Assembly (NCBI GenBank): GCA_030149625.1
Contig: JASLHP010000250.1
Location: 1-10,319 of the forward strand
Source: Solirubrobacteraceae bacterium
Lineage (GTDB): Bacteria > Actinomycetota > Thermoleophilia > Solirubrobacterales > Solirubrobacteraceae
Direction: 5' to 3'
DNA length: 10,319 nucleotides
In this document: positions 1 to 6,431 of the stretch, piece by piece
Position numbering within the stretch: position 1 is the stretch's first letter
Layout: each line of letters starts with the position of its first letter
Notes under the pieces: model-generated
Seen by the model: the letters and a program-made list of their open reading frames with translations, nothing else
The model's database searches: none
What the model was told of the DNA's origin: nothing
Program-made: the position numbers and the translations under genes

Positions 1-1081
1 CCTCGGGCTCAGCGGCGGCCCCCTCAGGCTCGCCGGCAGCCTCAGGCTCGCCGGCAGCCTCGGGCTCGCCGGCAGCCTCGGGCTCAGCCGCGGCCTCGGG
101 CTCAGCGGCGGCCCCCTCAGGCTCGCCGGCAGCCTCGGGCTCAGCCGCGGCCTCGGGCTCAGCGGCGGCCCCCTCAGGCTCGCCGGCAGCCTCGGCCTCC
201 GAGACCACTGCCGCTTCGGCCGCGGCCTCCTCGGCTACAGCCTGCTCGTCCTCCGCGACGATCTCGGCCTCGGGCTCGGCGACCGCCTCGGGCTCCGTGG
301 GCTCGGGCGTCGGCTGCGCGGCAGCGGACTCGGCCTGTGTCGCCTTGGCAGCGCTCCTGGCGGCCTTTGCCTCGGCGGCGGCTGCTTTGGCCTGCGCGGC
401 CTCGGCGGCATCGACCTCCGCCTTTGCCGCTGCCGCGGCGCTCGCGGCCTCGGCCTCCTCGTGGGCACGCGCCGCGGCCTCGTCGGCCTCGGGGTCATAG
501 CCCTTGGGACGACCGTGAGGCGAGAATGGCATGCCGAACGCGGCGAGCAGCGCGTATGCCTCCAGGTCGCTGGCCGCGGAGGTCGTGATCGTGATGTCGA
601 GCCCGCGCACCGTGTCGATTTTGTCGTAGTCGATCTCGGGGAAGATGATCTGCTCTTTGACGCCCAGCGAGTAGTTGCCGCGGCCGTCGAAGGAGCGCGA
701 GTTCAAGCCGCGGAAGTCTCGGATCCGGGGGATCGCGACCGAGATCAGCCGGTCGAGGAACTCGTAGCTGCGCTCGGCGCGCAGCGTCACGGCCACGCCG
801 ACGGGCATGCCCTCGCGCAGTTTGAACGCCGCAATCGACTTGCGCGCGCGGCGCACGCTCGGCTGCTGTCCCGCGATCGTGGCCAACTGGTCGGTGGCGG
901 CCTTGAGGACTTTTGAGTCCTGCTTGGCAAGCCCGACGCCCATGTTGACCGTGATCTTCTCGATCCTCGGAGCCTGCATCACCGAGGAGTAGCCGAAGCG
1001 CTCGACGAGCGCGGGGCGGATCTCCTCGAGATAGCGGGTCTTCAGCCGGGCGGGAGGGGCGGTTTCGGTCGAGGTAGCCAT
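1..1081 (-). CDS. rplE: 50S ribosomal protein L5 with very long acidic Ala/Glu/Pro tail (3' end outside window)
   Basis: L5 belongs to the central protuberance of the 50S, binds 5S rRNA with L18 and contacts the P-site tRNA. The core is residues 1-187: [58 protein letters not shown], the L5 signature [20 protein letters not shown], and the usual C-terminal end [15 protein letters not shown]. coli L5 is 179 residues and normally ends here. In this gene the frame continues without a stop for at least 173 more residues to the window edge. The tail begins [20 protein letters not shown], continues as Ala/Glu/Lys-rich, probably helical sequence to about 250, then becomes Glu/Pro/Ala-rich with tandem repeats from 298 to at least 360. 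It starts 5 nt after rplX; its ribosome site is weak, which suggests coupling. The stop codon and true length are not visible. Confidence 0.95.
   Translation of the reverse strand, partial: MATSTETAPPARLKTRYLEEIRPALVERFGYSSVMQAPRIEKITVNMGVGLAKQDSKVLKAATDQLATIAGQQPSVRRARKSIAAFKLREGMPVGVAVTLRAERSYEFLDRLISVAIPRIRDFRGLNSRSFDGRGNYSLGVKEQIIFPEIDYDKIDTVRGLDITITTSAASDLEAYALLAAFGMPFSPHGRPKGYDPEADEAAARAHEEAEAASAAAAAKAEVDAAEAAQAKAAAAEAKAARSAAKATQAESAAAQPTPEPTEPEAVAEPEAEIVAEDEQAVAEEAAAEAAVVSEAEAAGEPEGAAAEPEAAAEPEAAGEPEGAAAEPEAAAEPEAAGEPEAAGEPEAAGEPEGAAAEPE
2..190 (-). repeat. 18/21-bp tandem repeats in the rplE tail
   Basis: This stretch consists wholly of ten units of 18 or 21 bp, encoding [12 protein letters not shown] and GAAAEPE (minus strand). 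The units are ordered so that 77-133 and 134-190 are identical 57-bp blocks (18+21+18). Positions 2-40 repeat the last two units of that block, followed by two more 18-bp AAGEPE units (41-76). Sequence identity includes third positions. The array continues to the edge of the window and may be longer. Confidence 0.93.
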
Positions 1082-1086
1082 GGCGA

Positions 1087-1452
1087 TCAGTCCAGCTTCG
1101 CGCCCGAGCTCTTGGCAACGCGCACGCGCTCGCCGCCGCTACGGTCGATGCCGACGCGGGTGGGCGTGCCTTTGGCGTCGAGCAGCATCACGTTGGAGAT
1201 GTGGATCGGCCCCTCGCGCTCGATCACGCCGCCCATCTGCTGTTCGCTTTGGGCGCCGGCGACCTGCTGGGGGCGCGTGTGTCGCTTGACCATGTTGAGG
1301 TGCTCCACGTACACGCGTTCCTTGGCGGGATCCACGCGCAAAACGCGGCCGGTCTTGCCTCGATCCTTGCCGGAGATCACCTGTACGCGGTCGTCGGATC
1401 GGATCTTCAGCGAGCGGCGCTTGGGTTGCGCGGCTGTCTTACGCCTGGCCAT
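1087..1452 (-). CDS. rplX: 50S ribosomal protein L24
   Basis: L24 (121 residues; E. coli 104) is one of the two assembly initiators of the 50S and binds the 5' end of 23S rRNA. The KOW motif is [20 protein letters not shown] (21-40), preceded by a basic 19-residue lead [19 protein letters not shown] that is slightly longer than in E. coli. [15 protein letters not shown] and [12 protein letters not shown] follow. The start is set by GGAGGT 6 nt upstream (1459-1464) and overlaps the rplN stop by one base (TGATG). An in-frame ORF extends upstream but is the rplN region read in another frame. rplE starts 5 nt after the TGA. Confidence 0.98.
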   Translation of the reverse strand: MARRKTAAQPKRRSLKIRSDDRVQVISGKDRGKTGRVLRVDPAKERVYVEHLNMVKRHTRPQQVAGAQSEQQMGGVIEREGPIHISNVMLLDAKGTPTRVGIDRSGGERVRVAKSSGAKLD

Positions 1453-1820
1453 CACAGGACCTCCGGCGCGAGCGAGACGATCTTCATGAAGTTGCGCTCG
1501 CGCAGTTCGCGCGCGACCGGCCCGAACACGCGCGTGCCGCGTGGGTTGTTCTGGTCGTCGATGATCACCGCGGCGTTCTCGTCGAAGGCGATGTACGTGC
1601 CATCGTCGCGGCCGATCGGCTTCTTCGTGCGCACGACCACGGCCGTGACGACCTCGCCCTTCTTGACGGCGCCCTGCGGGTTGGCCTGCTTGACGGTCGC
1701 CGTGATGACGTCGCCGACGAACGCGTAGCGGCGCTTGGAGCCGCCCTTGACGCGAATGCAGAGGATTTCGCGTGCGCCGGAGTTGTCGGCCACGCGAAGC
1801 CTTGTCTCGTTCTGGATCAT
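1452..1820 (-). CDS. rplN: 50S ribosomal protein L14
   Basis: L14 (122 residues; E. coli 123) lies at the subunit interface, forms bridge B8 with 16S rRNA and is the binding site of the silencing factor Rsf[21 protein letters not shown] is a classical start. [21 protein letters not shown] (35-55) and [19 protein letters not shown] follow, then the family signature [18 protein letters not shown] (91-108). GGAG lies 8 nt upstream. The start overlaps rpsQ by 4 nt, and the stop shares one base with rplX. No extension is present, in contrast to the neighbour S17. Confidence 0.99.
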   Translation of the reverse strand: MIQNETRLRVADNSGAREILCIRVKGGSKRRYAFVGDVITATVKQANPQGAVKKGEVVTAVVVRTKKPIGRDDGTYIAFDENAAVIIDDQNNPRGTRVFGPVARELRERNFMKIVSLAPEVL

Positions 1821-2482
1821 CGCGCGCGCTCCAAGACATCGACGAGCGCCCAGCGCTTGGTGCGCGACAGCGGCCGGCTCTCGATCACCCTGACGACGTC
1901 GCCCTCGTGCGCGTCGTTGTTCTCGTCGTGAGCGTGAACGGTGCTCGAGCTGCGCACGATCTTCTCGTAGCGCCGGTGTCTGCGCGCGACGTCGATGCGC
2001 ACCGTGATCGTCTTCTGGGCCTTGTCCGAGACGACGATGCCCTGGCGCACCCTGCGGGTGCCCTCGACCGGCGCGTGCACGGGCGGCAGCGGCTCGGGCG
2101 CGGGCGCGGCGGCACGCCGTGTCGCGGCTTTGGCGCGTTCCTGCACGCGTCGGGCACGCCGGCGAGCGGCCTTCGCCTTGCGCTCGGCGACACGCTCGGC
2201 GTGGCGCTCCTCCGGGGTGCGGCTCGGGCGAGCCTCCGCGTGCTTCGAGCGCGCCCTGCGCCGGCGCTCCTTCGGCGGGATCTGCTCGACGGGCTCGGCC
2301 GGCTGCGCCGCCGGCGCGGCAGCCACGACGTCCTCGGCATCCGCGCCCGCGGCTGCGTCGCGCGCCTGCGCGGCGTCGCTCGCGTCGGCGTCGGGAGTCG
2401 CCATCTCAGCGTCCGCCACGGGCGAGGGCTCCGGCGCGTCCGGCGCGGTGTCTGCGGTGTCGTTGTCTGGTTCGTCAGCCAT
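1817..2482 (-). CDS. rpsQ: 30S ribosomal protein S17 with long acidic-basic N-terminal extension
   Basis: S17 binds the 5' domain of 16S rRNA early in assembly. The family core occupies about 142-221: [20 protein letters not shown], then [20 protein letters not shown] and [21 protein letters not shown]. coli S17 is 84 residues, and this one has 221. The added 140 residues fall into three parts: 1-70 strongly acidic (12 Asp, 6 Glu, 1 Arg), 71-125 strongly basic (18 Arg, 5 Lys against 7 Glu) and a Pro/Ala linker to 141. Start choice: the ATG at 2482 lies 26 nt after rpmC with a weak GGACGAA site, and a start at Met27 is possible but would leave a larger gap. The stop overlaps the rplN start by 4 nt (ATGA). 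Mycobacterial S17 also has a shorter N-terminal extension. Confidence 0.93.
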   Translation of the reverse strand: MADEPDNDTADTAPDAPEPSPVADAEMATPDADASDAAQARDAAAGADAEDVVAAAPAAQPAEPVEQIPPKERRRRARSKHAEARPSRTPEERHAERVAERKAKAARRRARRVQERAKAATRRAAAPAPEPLPPVHAPVEGTRRVRQGIVVSDKAQKTITVRIDVARRHRRYEKIVRSSSTVHAHDENNDAHEGDVVRVIESRPLSRTKRWALVDVLERAR

Positions 2483-2508
2483 TTCGTCCGTTCAAGTGTC
2501 GTCTTTGT

Positions 2509-2721
2509 CTAGTTGTCCCGGCCGGCCGACGCGTCGAGCTCGCGCTCGCGCACGACCGTGAGGGCGCGGGCGAGGTCACGTCGAGCGCGCGAGAGCCCAG
2601 CGGTGTCGTCGAGTTCGCCGGTCGCGTTGGAGAAACGCAGGCCGAAGACCTCTTTGCGCAGCTCGGCGACGCGCTTGGCGATTTCCTTCTCGTCCATGTC
2701 TCGCATCTCGCTCGCCTTCAT
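2509..2721 (-). CDS. rpmC: 50S ribosomal protein L29
   Basis: L29 (70 residues; E. coli 63) is a small two-helix protein near the tunnel exit, next to L23, where chaperones and SRP dock. MKASEMRDMDEKEIAKRVAE and LRKEVFGLRFSNATGELDD fit the family, as does RARRDLARALTVVRERELD in the second helix. GAGGA lies about 8 nt upstream. It starts 2 nt after rplP. A 26-nt gap separates its TAG from rpsQ, the widest gap in this half of the window. Confidence 0.97.
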   Translation of the reverse strand: MKASEMRDMDEKEIAKRVAELRKEVFGLRFSNATGELDDTAGLSRARRDLARALTVVRERELDASAGRDN

Positions 2722-2723
2722 CG

Positions 2724-3134
2724 TCAGTCCTCGCGCAATACGAACTTGGACTTGACGGGCAGCTTGTGCGCGGCCAGACGGATCGCTTCACGGGCCAGCG
2801 GCTCGGACACGCCCGCGAGCTCGAACATCACGCGTCCGGGCTTGACCACGGCCACCCAGCCTTCGGGCGAGCCCTTGCCGGAGCCCATGCGGGTCTCGGC
2901 TGGCTTCTTGGTGATCGGCTTGTCCGGGAACACGTTGATCCAGACCTTGCCGCCACGCTTGATCTTGCGCGTCATCGCAATACGCGCAGCCTCGATCTGA
3001 CGGTTCGTGAGCCAGCCGATCTCGAGCGACTTCAAGCCGTAGTCGCCGAACTGCACGTGCAGCTGACCGCGCGAGTTGCCGCGACGGCGCCCGCGGTGCT
3101 GCTTGCGATGCTTGACACGCTTGGGCGAGAGCAT
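2724..3134 (-). CDS. rplP: 50S ribosomal protein L16
   Basis: L16 (136 residues, equal to E. coli) is a late assembly protein of the 50S that helps organise the A-site side of the peptidyl transferase centre. The start [16 protein letters not shown] is typical. [20 protein letters not shown] (29-48) and the conserved [20 protein letters not shown] (77-96) follow. Arg82 in ETRMGSG corresponds to the arginine that is hydroxylated in E. coli L16; whether this organism does so cannot be seen. The start is fixed by GGAGGTG and overlaps the rpsC stop by one base. rpmC starts 2 nt after its stop. Confidence 0.98.
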   Translation of the reverse strand: MLSPKRVKHRKQHRGRRRGNSRGQLHVQFGDYGLKSLEIGWLTNRQIEAARIAMTRKIKRGGKVWINVFPDKPITKKPAETRMGSGKGSPEGWVAVVKPGRVMFELAGVSEPLAREAIRLAAHKLPVKSKFVLRED

Positions 3135-4036
3135 CAGCGCCCACCTCCGCCACCCGGACCACGTCCGCCGCCGCGACCGCCGCCGGAACCACCCGGACCG
3201 CGACCGCCGCGACCGCCGCCGGAACCACCCGGACCGCGACCGCGTCCGCCGCCGGGGCCACCGCCACGACCGCCGGGCCCTCCCGGACCGCCCGGTCCAC
3301 GACCGCGGCCGCGTCCCTCGCGCCCGTCGCGGCCGCCGCCGCGTCCATCGCGGTCGGAGCTCGGAGGCGCCGGCGCAGTCATGTCGGTCAGGTCCGCGCC
3401 GGTGTAGCCCTCGGGCATGATCTCGCCCTTGTTGACCCAGCACTTGACGCCGATGCGGCCGAACGTCGTGCGCGCCTCATAGAAGCCGTAGTCGATGTCC
3501 GCGCGCATCGTGTGCAGCGGCACGCGACCGTCGGAGTAGCTTTCGGTGCGCGCCATCTCCGCGCCGCCGAGACGACCGGCGACCTGCACCTTGACGCCCT
3601 TGGCGCCCGAGCGCATCGCGCTCGTGAGCGCGCGCTTCATCGCGCGACGAAACGCGACGCGATTCTGCAGCTGCTCGGCGATCGACTGCGCGACGAGCTT
3701 CGCGTCGAGCTCGGGGCGCTTGATCTCGAGGATGTTGACCTTGATCTGCTTTTTGGTCATGCGGTGCAGGTCACGCCGCAGCGCGTCCACTTCCGTGCCG
3801 GACTTGCCGATCACGATTCCCGGGCGCGCGGTGTGGATGTTGACCTCGAGCTCGTTCGCGTCCTTGCGGATGGTGATGTCCGACAGGCCGGCGTGCGCGA
3901 GCTTGCCGATGATGTGTTCGCGCACGTGCACGTCCTCGGCGAGGTACTCGGCGAAGTGCTTCTCGTTGAACCAGTTCGACTTCCAGTCGTGGATGTAACC
4001 CACGCGCATCGCCTCTGGATGAACCTTCTGTCCCAT
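3134..4036 (-). CDS. rpsC: 30S ribosomal protein S3 with Arg/Gly-rich C-terminal tail
   Basis: S3 lies at the mRNA entry channel of the 30S head and contributes to the ribosomal helicase activity. [20 protein letters not shown] is the usual start. The KH domain with the GKSG loop is at 77-80 ([15 protein letters not shown]). The C-terminal domain follows, with [21 protein letters not shown] (143-163) and the signature [19 protein letters not shown] (182-200). Homology ends near EGY at 211. The remaining residues to 300 begin [19 protein letters not shown] and become almost pure Gly/Arg/Pro, with about 15 Arg and few acidic residues. E. coli S3 is 233 residues; mycobacterial S3 also has a shorter basic tail. 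The stop shares a base with the rplP start (TGATG), and the final Gly codons contain the rplP ribosome site. Confidence 0.97.
   Translation of the reverse strand: MGQKVHPEAMRVGYIHDWKSNWFNEKHFAEYLAEDVHVREHIIGKLAHAGLSDITIRKDANELEVNIHTARPGIVIGKSGTEVDALRRDLHRMTKKQIKVNILEIKRPELDAKLVAQSIAEQLQNRVAFRRAMKRALTSAMRSGAKGVKVQVAGRLGGAEMARTESYSDGRVPLHTMRADIDYGFYEARTTFGRIGVKCWVNKGEIMPEGYTGADLTDMTAPAPPSSDRDGRGGGRDGREGRGRGRGPGGPGGPGGRGGGPGGGRGRGPGGSGGGRGGRGPGGSGGGRGGGRGPGGGGGR
3142..3148 (-). promoter_or_regulatory. rplP ribosome binding site (GGAGGTG) inside the rpsC tail
   Basis: GGAGGTG lies 7 nt before the rplP ATG and at the same time encodes Gly-Gly-Gly at the very end of S3. It supports the L16 start at 3134; the same frame runs open further upstream through the S3 tail without L16-like sequence. 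Confidence 0.85.
3171..3242 (-). repeat. Two perfect tandem 36-bp repeats in the rpsC tail
   Basis: Positions 3171-3206 and 3207-3242 are identical, and each encodes a 12-residue Arg/Gly/Pro/Ser unit ([16 protein letters not shown]). Identity at all third positions argues for a recent tandem duplication. The surrounding tail is made of looser GGRG and GPGG elements. Confidence 0.9.
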
Positions 4037-4047
4037 TTCTCAGTCTC

Positions 4048-4902
4048 TCAGCCGTGTCTTTTGTTGGTCTGGGTCTCCGGGCGCGGGGTCAGCGTGATCG
4101 TCAGGTGGCTCGTGCGCTTGCGGATCGGAGTCGCGCGCCCCATCGCGCGCGGGCGGAAGCGCTTGATCGTCGGGCCTTCGTCGGCGTACGCCTCACGGAC
4201 GATCAGATCGTCCTCGAGCAGTTCGTGATTGCTCTCGGCGTTTGCCACCGCCGACTCGAGCAGCTTGCTCCAGTCGCGTGCCACGTCACGCGGTGTGAAC
4301 GCGAGGATAGCGCGTGCCTCTTGAATCGACTTGCCGCGAATGTGCCCGCACACCATGCGCGCCTTGCGCGCGGAGGTCCGCACGTAACGCGCGTGAGCAC
4401 TGACGACCCTGCGGCGCGGCGCGCCTTTCGCGGCCGCGACCGCGCGACGCGCGACTTTGGCTGACGGCGTCTCGGCGGCCTGCGCCTGCGCGAGCTCGTG
4501 TGCCTCACCGGCATCGCCGGCGGCTGCCGCTTTCGCGCTGGCGGCTTTCTTTGCGCCGCGTTTTTTGGTGGCGGACCGCCCAGCGGCCTGAGGTTCGCCC
4601 TGCCCCGACTCCTCGGCGGCGTCCGCGTCCGCTTTCTCCTCCGCCGCCGGCTTTTTCTCAGCGGCCGCTTTCTTCCCAGCGGCGGCCTTTTTCTCCGCCG
4701 CCGGCTTTTTCTCCGCCGCCGGCTTTTTCTCAGCAGCTGCTTTTTTCTCAGCGGCTGGTTTCTTCTCCGCCGCCGGCTTTTTATCGGACGCCGTTTTCTT
4801 CTCGGTGGCTGGCTCTTTCTCGGCGGCGGCTTTCTTGGCGGCCGGCGCTTTCGCGTCGTCCGTGTCGGCCGTCGTCTCGCCCTTCTCCTCCTCGGCGCTC
4901 AT
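4048..4902 (-). CDS. rplV: 50S ribosomal protein L22 with long Lys/Ala-rich N-terminal extension
   Basis: L22 binds 23S rRNA and its beta-hairpin lines the exit tunnel. The core is at about 166-284: [20 protein letters not shown], then [20 protein letters not shown] and the hairpin [24 protein letters not shown]. coli L22 is 110 residues, and this product has 284. The first 165 residues are an added low-complexity extension: an acidic start ([15 protein letters not shown]), eleven six-residue repeats of KKPAAE type at 23-88, then Ala/Lys-rich sequence to PRRRVV. The extension is in frame, begins at an ATG directly after the rpsS stop and has AAGGT 8 nt upstream, so it is part of the gene rather than a mis-called start. 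There is a gap of 11 nt to rpsC. Long, charged L22 tails are known in other Actinomycetota such as mycobacteria, there on the C-terminal side. Confidence 0.95.
   Translation of the reverse strand: MSAEEEKGETTADTDDAKAPAAKKAAAEKEPATEKKTASDKKPAAEKKPAAEKKAAAEKKPAAEKKPAAEKKAAAGKKAAAEKKPAAEEKADADAAEESGQGEPQAAGRSATKKRGAKKAASAKAAAAGDAGEAHELAQAQAAETPSAKVARRAVAAAKGAPRRRVVSAHARYVRTSARKARMVCGHIRGKSIQEARAILAFTPRDVARDWSKLLESAVANAESNHELLEDDLIVREAYADEGPTIKRFRPRAMGRATPIRKRTSHLTITLTPRPETQTNKRHG
4639..4836 (-). repeat. Eleven 18-bp tandem units encoding KKPAAE-like hexads in L22
   Basis: 198 nt divide exactly into eleven 18-bp units, encoding residues 23-88 of L22. The most common unit reads KKPAAE; variants are [18 protein letters not shown] and KKTASD. 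Several units are nearly identical in DNA (minus-strand AAGCCGGCGGCGGAGAAA), while others differ at third positions, so repeat growth is partly old. The pattern resembles Lys/Ala/Pro-rich tails of histone H1 and bacterial DNA-compacting proteins, but here it is attached to a ribosomal protein. Confidence 0.9.
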
Positions 4903-5175
4903 CTACCGGACCTTCCCCGAGCCGGCATGGCCGCGAAACACGCGTGTGGGAGCGAACTCGCCGAGCTTGTGACCGACCATCGACTCGCTGATGTACACGG
5001 GCACGTGTTTCTTGCCGTCGTGCACCGCGATCGTGTGACCGACCATCTCCGGGAAGATCGTCGACGCGCGCGACCACGTCCTCAGCATTTTTTTGTTGTT
5101 GGCGGCGTTCAGAGCTTCGATGCGCTGCATCAGCCGCTCTTCCACCCACGGGCCCTTCTTACTCGAGCGGCTCAT
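4903..5175 (-). CDS. rpsS: 30S ribosomal protein S19
   Basis: S19 (90 residues; E. coli 92) is a 30S head protein that, with S13, contacts the A-site tRNA region and the B1a intersubunit bridge. [19 protein letters not shown] is the standard start, and the family signature [20 protein letters not shown] (50-69) is followed by [16 protein letters not shown]. The start overlaps the rplB stop by 4 nt, and an AAGG lies about 10 nt upstream. Its TAG stop is directly followed by the rplV ATG with no gap. Confidence 0.98.
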   Translation of the reverse strand: MSRSSKKGPWVEERLMQRIEALNAANNKKMLRTWSRASTIFPEMVGHTIAVHDGKKHVPVYISESMVGHKLGEFAPTRVFRGHAGSGKVR

Positions 5176-6017
5176 CGAGACTTGCCCTTCCCGCGACGGC
5201 GGCCGCGCACGATGTAGCGGTCGGAGGTCTTGTTCTGCTTGCGCGTGCGATATCCGAGCGTCGGCACGCCCCACGGCGTCACCGGGTGGCGCCCGGCGGT
5301 CGTCGAGCCCTCGCCGCCGCCATGCGGGTGGTCTACGGGGTTCATCGCGACACCGCGCGTCTGTGGCCGTACGCCCATGTGGCGCTTGCGCCCGGCCTTG
5401 CCGACCTTGACGTTCTGATGCTCGGCGTTGCCGATCGTGCCGACCGTCGCGCGACACTCGGCGCGCACCATGCGCATCTCGCCGGAGGGCAGGCGCAGCG
5501 TCGCCATGTCACCGTCCTTGGCCATCAGCTGCGCGGACGCGCCCGCCGAGCGCGCCATCTGGCCGCCGCGGCCGGGCTGCAGCTCGATGTTGTGCACGAC
5601 CGTGCCCACGGGCAGGCGCGCGAGCTCCAGACAGTTGCCGACCGCGATGTCAGCGGTCTCGCCGGAGGCGACCGTCATCCCCACCGTGAGTCGCTGCGGC
5701 GCGAGGATGTAGCGCTTCTCGCCGTCGAGGTAGTGCAGCAACGCGATGTACGCCGAGCGGTTGGGGTCGTACTCGATCGCCGCGACGCGCGCCGGCACGC
5801 CATCCTTGCGGCGCTTGAAGTCGACCCTGCGGTAGGCGCGCTTGGCGCCGCCGCCACGGTGGCGGGCGGTCTTGCGCCCGGCGACGTTACGCCCGCCGCT
5901 CTTCTTGAGGCCTTCGACGAGTGTCTTCTCAGGCTTGGACTTCGTGATCTCCGCGAAGTCCGGGTAGGACACGAAACGCATCCCCGGGCTCGTCGGTCTT
6001 GGCTTGCGTACGGGCAT
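5172..6017 (-). CDS. rplB: 50S ribosomal protein L2
   Basis: L2 (281 residues; E. coli 273) is one of the largest 50S proteins, binds 23S rRNA near the peptidyl transferase centre and is needed for subunit joining. The start [15 protein letters not shown] is typical. [20 protein letters not shown] (41-60) and VDFKR mark the N-terminal RNA-binding part, and [18 protein letters not shown] (147-164) the middle. The C-terminal signature [17 protein letters not shown] contains His230, equivalent to the E. coli His229 important for peptidyl transfer. The basic tail ends [14 protein letters not shown]. It follows the 111-nt structured gap after rplW and has an AGGAA ribosome site. Its TGA overlaps the rpsS start by 4 nt (ATGA). 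Confidence 0.99.
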   Translation of the reverse strand: MPVRKPRPTSPGMRFVSYPDFAEITKSKPEKTLVEGLKKSGGRNVAGRKTARHRGGGAKRAYRRVDFKRRKDGVPARVAAIEYDPNRSAYIALLHYLDGEKRYILAPQRLTVGMTVASGETADIAVGNCLELARLPVGTVVHNIELQPGRGGQMARSAGASAQLMAKDGDMATLRLPSGEMRMVRAECRATVGTIGNAEHQNVKVGKAGRKRHMGVRPQTRGVAMNPVDHPHGGGEGSTTAGRHPVTPWGVPTLGYRTRKQNKTSDRYIVRGRRRGKGKSR

Positions 6018-6019
6018 AT

Positions 6020-6127
6020 CTAGTTCCTGAGATGGTCGTGAGTCGAGACGGACGAGGACGCAGCGAGCGTCGCGCGCTTGGCACGCGAGCGAATGAGGAC
6101 GCAGTATGGCGAAGCGCTCACGGCCAT
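6020..6127 (-). CDS. Possible small ORF (35 codons) between rplW and rplB, unknown
   Basis: An ATG one base after the rplW stop opens a 35-codon frame, ending at a TAG two bases before the rplB ATG, so it fills the gap exactly. GGAG at 6135-6138 lies 7 nt upstream of its start. The deduced peptide begins [18 protein letters not shown] and ends STHDHLRN. It is Ser/Ala/Arg-rich, with no membrane segment or motif I recognise. About 27 of 34 sense codons after Met end in G or C. Against it, open frames of this length are common by chance in GC-rich DNA, its start lies in an inverted-repeat arm, and I know of no small protein in this place in other bacteria. Either it is translated and couples rplW to rplB, or the gap is an untranslated structured leader. 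Confidence 0.25.
   Translation of the reverse strand: MAVSASPYCVLIRSRAKRATLAASSSVSTHDHLRN
6024..6028 (-). promoter_or_regulatory. rplB ribosome binding site (AGGAA)
   Basis: AGGAA lies 6 nt upstream of the rplB ATG. Its first two bases belong to the downstream arm of the long inverted repeat, so folding of the gap could lower access to this site. Confidence 0.6.
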
Positions 6128-6132
6128 CTCAG
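6027..6132 (-). repeat. Long inverted repeat spanning the rplW-rplB gap
   Basis: Arms at 6027-6042 and 6117-6132 are complementary over 16 bp with a single mismatch (minus-strand arms CTGAGATGGCCGTGAG and CTCACGACCATCTCAG), enclosing 74 nt. The upstream arm includes the rplW stop codon. The downstream arm ends inside the rplB ribosome site AGGAA (6024-6028), so two of its bases would be paired in the folded RNA. The enclosed part also carries a 10-bp direct repeat, CTGCGTCCTC on the minus strand, at 6054-6063 and 6095-6104. The pairing is plain in the sequence. A translational switch for rplB, an RNA processing site or the remains of a small inverted-repeat element are all possible. Confidence 0.6.
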
Positions 6133-6431
6133 TTCTCCAGTGCGGCTAGGCCTTGGAAGATCGGGATCGACTCGCCGGAGCGCACCTGCACGATTGCCTT
6201 CTTCCACTCGCGCGTGGCGCCCTTTGGCGTCGAGCCACGCCGCTTGGGCTTGGACTTGACGCTCATCGTGCGCACCTCGACGACGTGCACGTCGAACAGC
6301 GCCTCGACCGCCTGGCGGATCTGTGTCTTGTGCGCGTCGCGATGCACGCGGAAGGTGTAACGGTCCGCGGCTGACAGCACGTAGCTCTTCTCCGAGACAA
6401 CGGGACGGATGATCACCTGCGTGTGCTCCAT
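6129..6431 (-). CDS. rplW: 50S ribosomal protein L23
   Basis: L23 (100 residues, the usual size) sits at the peptide tunnel exit and is the docking site for trigger factor and SRP. The start HTQVIIRPVVSEKSYVLS matches the family, as do YTFRVHRDAHKTQIRQAVE (25-43) and the loop VKSKPKRRGSTPKGATREWKKAIVQV. Its start shares a base with the rplD stop, and GGAAGG lies 10 nt upstream. The stop codon at 6129-6131 falls inside one arm of the long inverted repeat 6027-6132. The gap after it (111 nt) is unusual in this otherwise compact operon. Confidence 0.98.
   Translation of the reverse strand: MEHTQVIIRPVVSEKSYVLSAADRYTFRVHRDAHKTQIRQAVEALFDVHVVEVRTMSVKSKPKRRGSTPKGATREWKKAIVQVRSGESIPIFQGLAALEN

Noticed and set aside
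2..190. CRISPR-like array
   Set aside because: Units of 18/21 bp follow each other with no spacers, are in frame with L5 and encode a regular peptide repeat.
1772..2512. Plus-strand frame opposite rpsQ
   Set aside because: Arg/Gly/Val-rich shadow of the S17 coding frame, with no motif and no upstream signals.
3135..3443. Longer rplP frame starting at 3443
   Set aside because: The added part is the S3 Gly/Arg tail read in another frame; L16 homology begins at 3134.
5286..6023. 245-codon plus-strand frame opposite rplB
   Set aside because: Antisense of the L2 gene; composition typical of a shadow frame.
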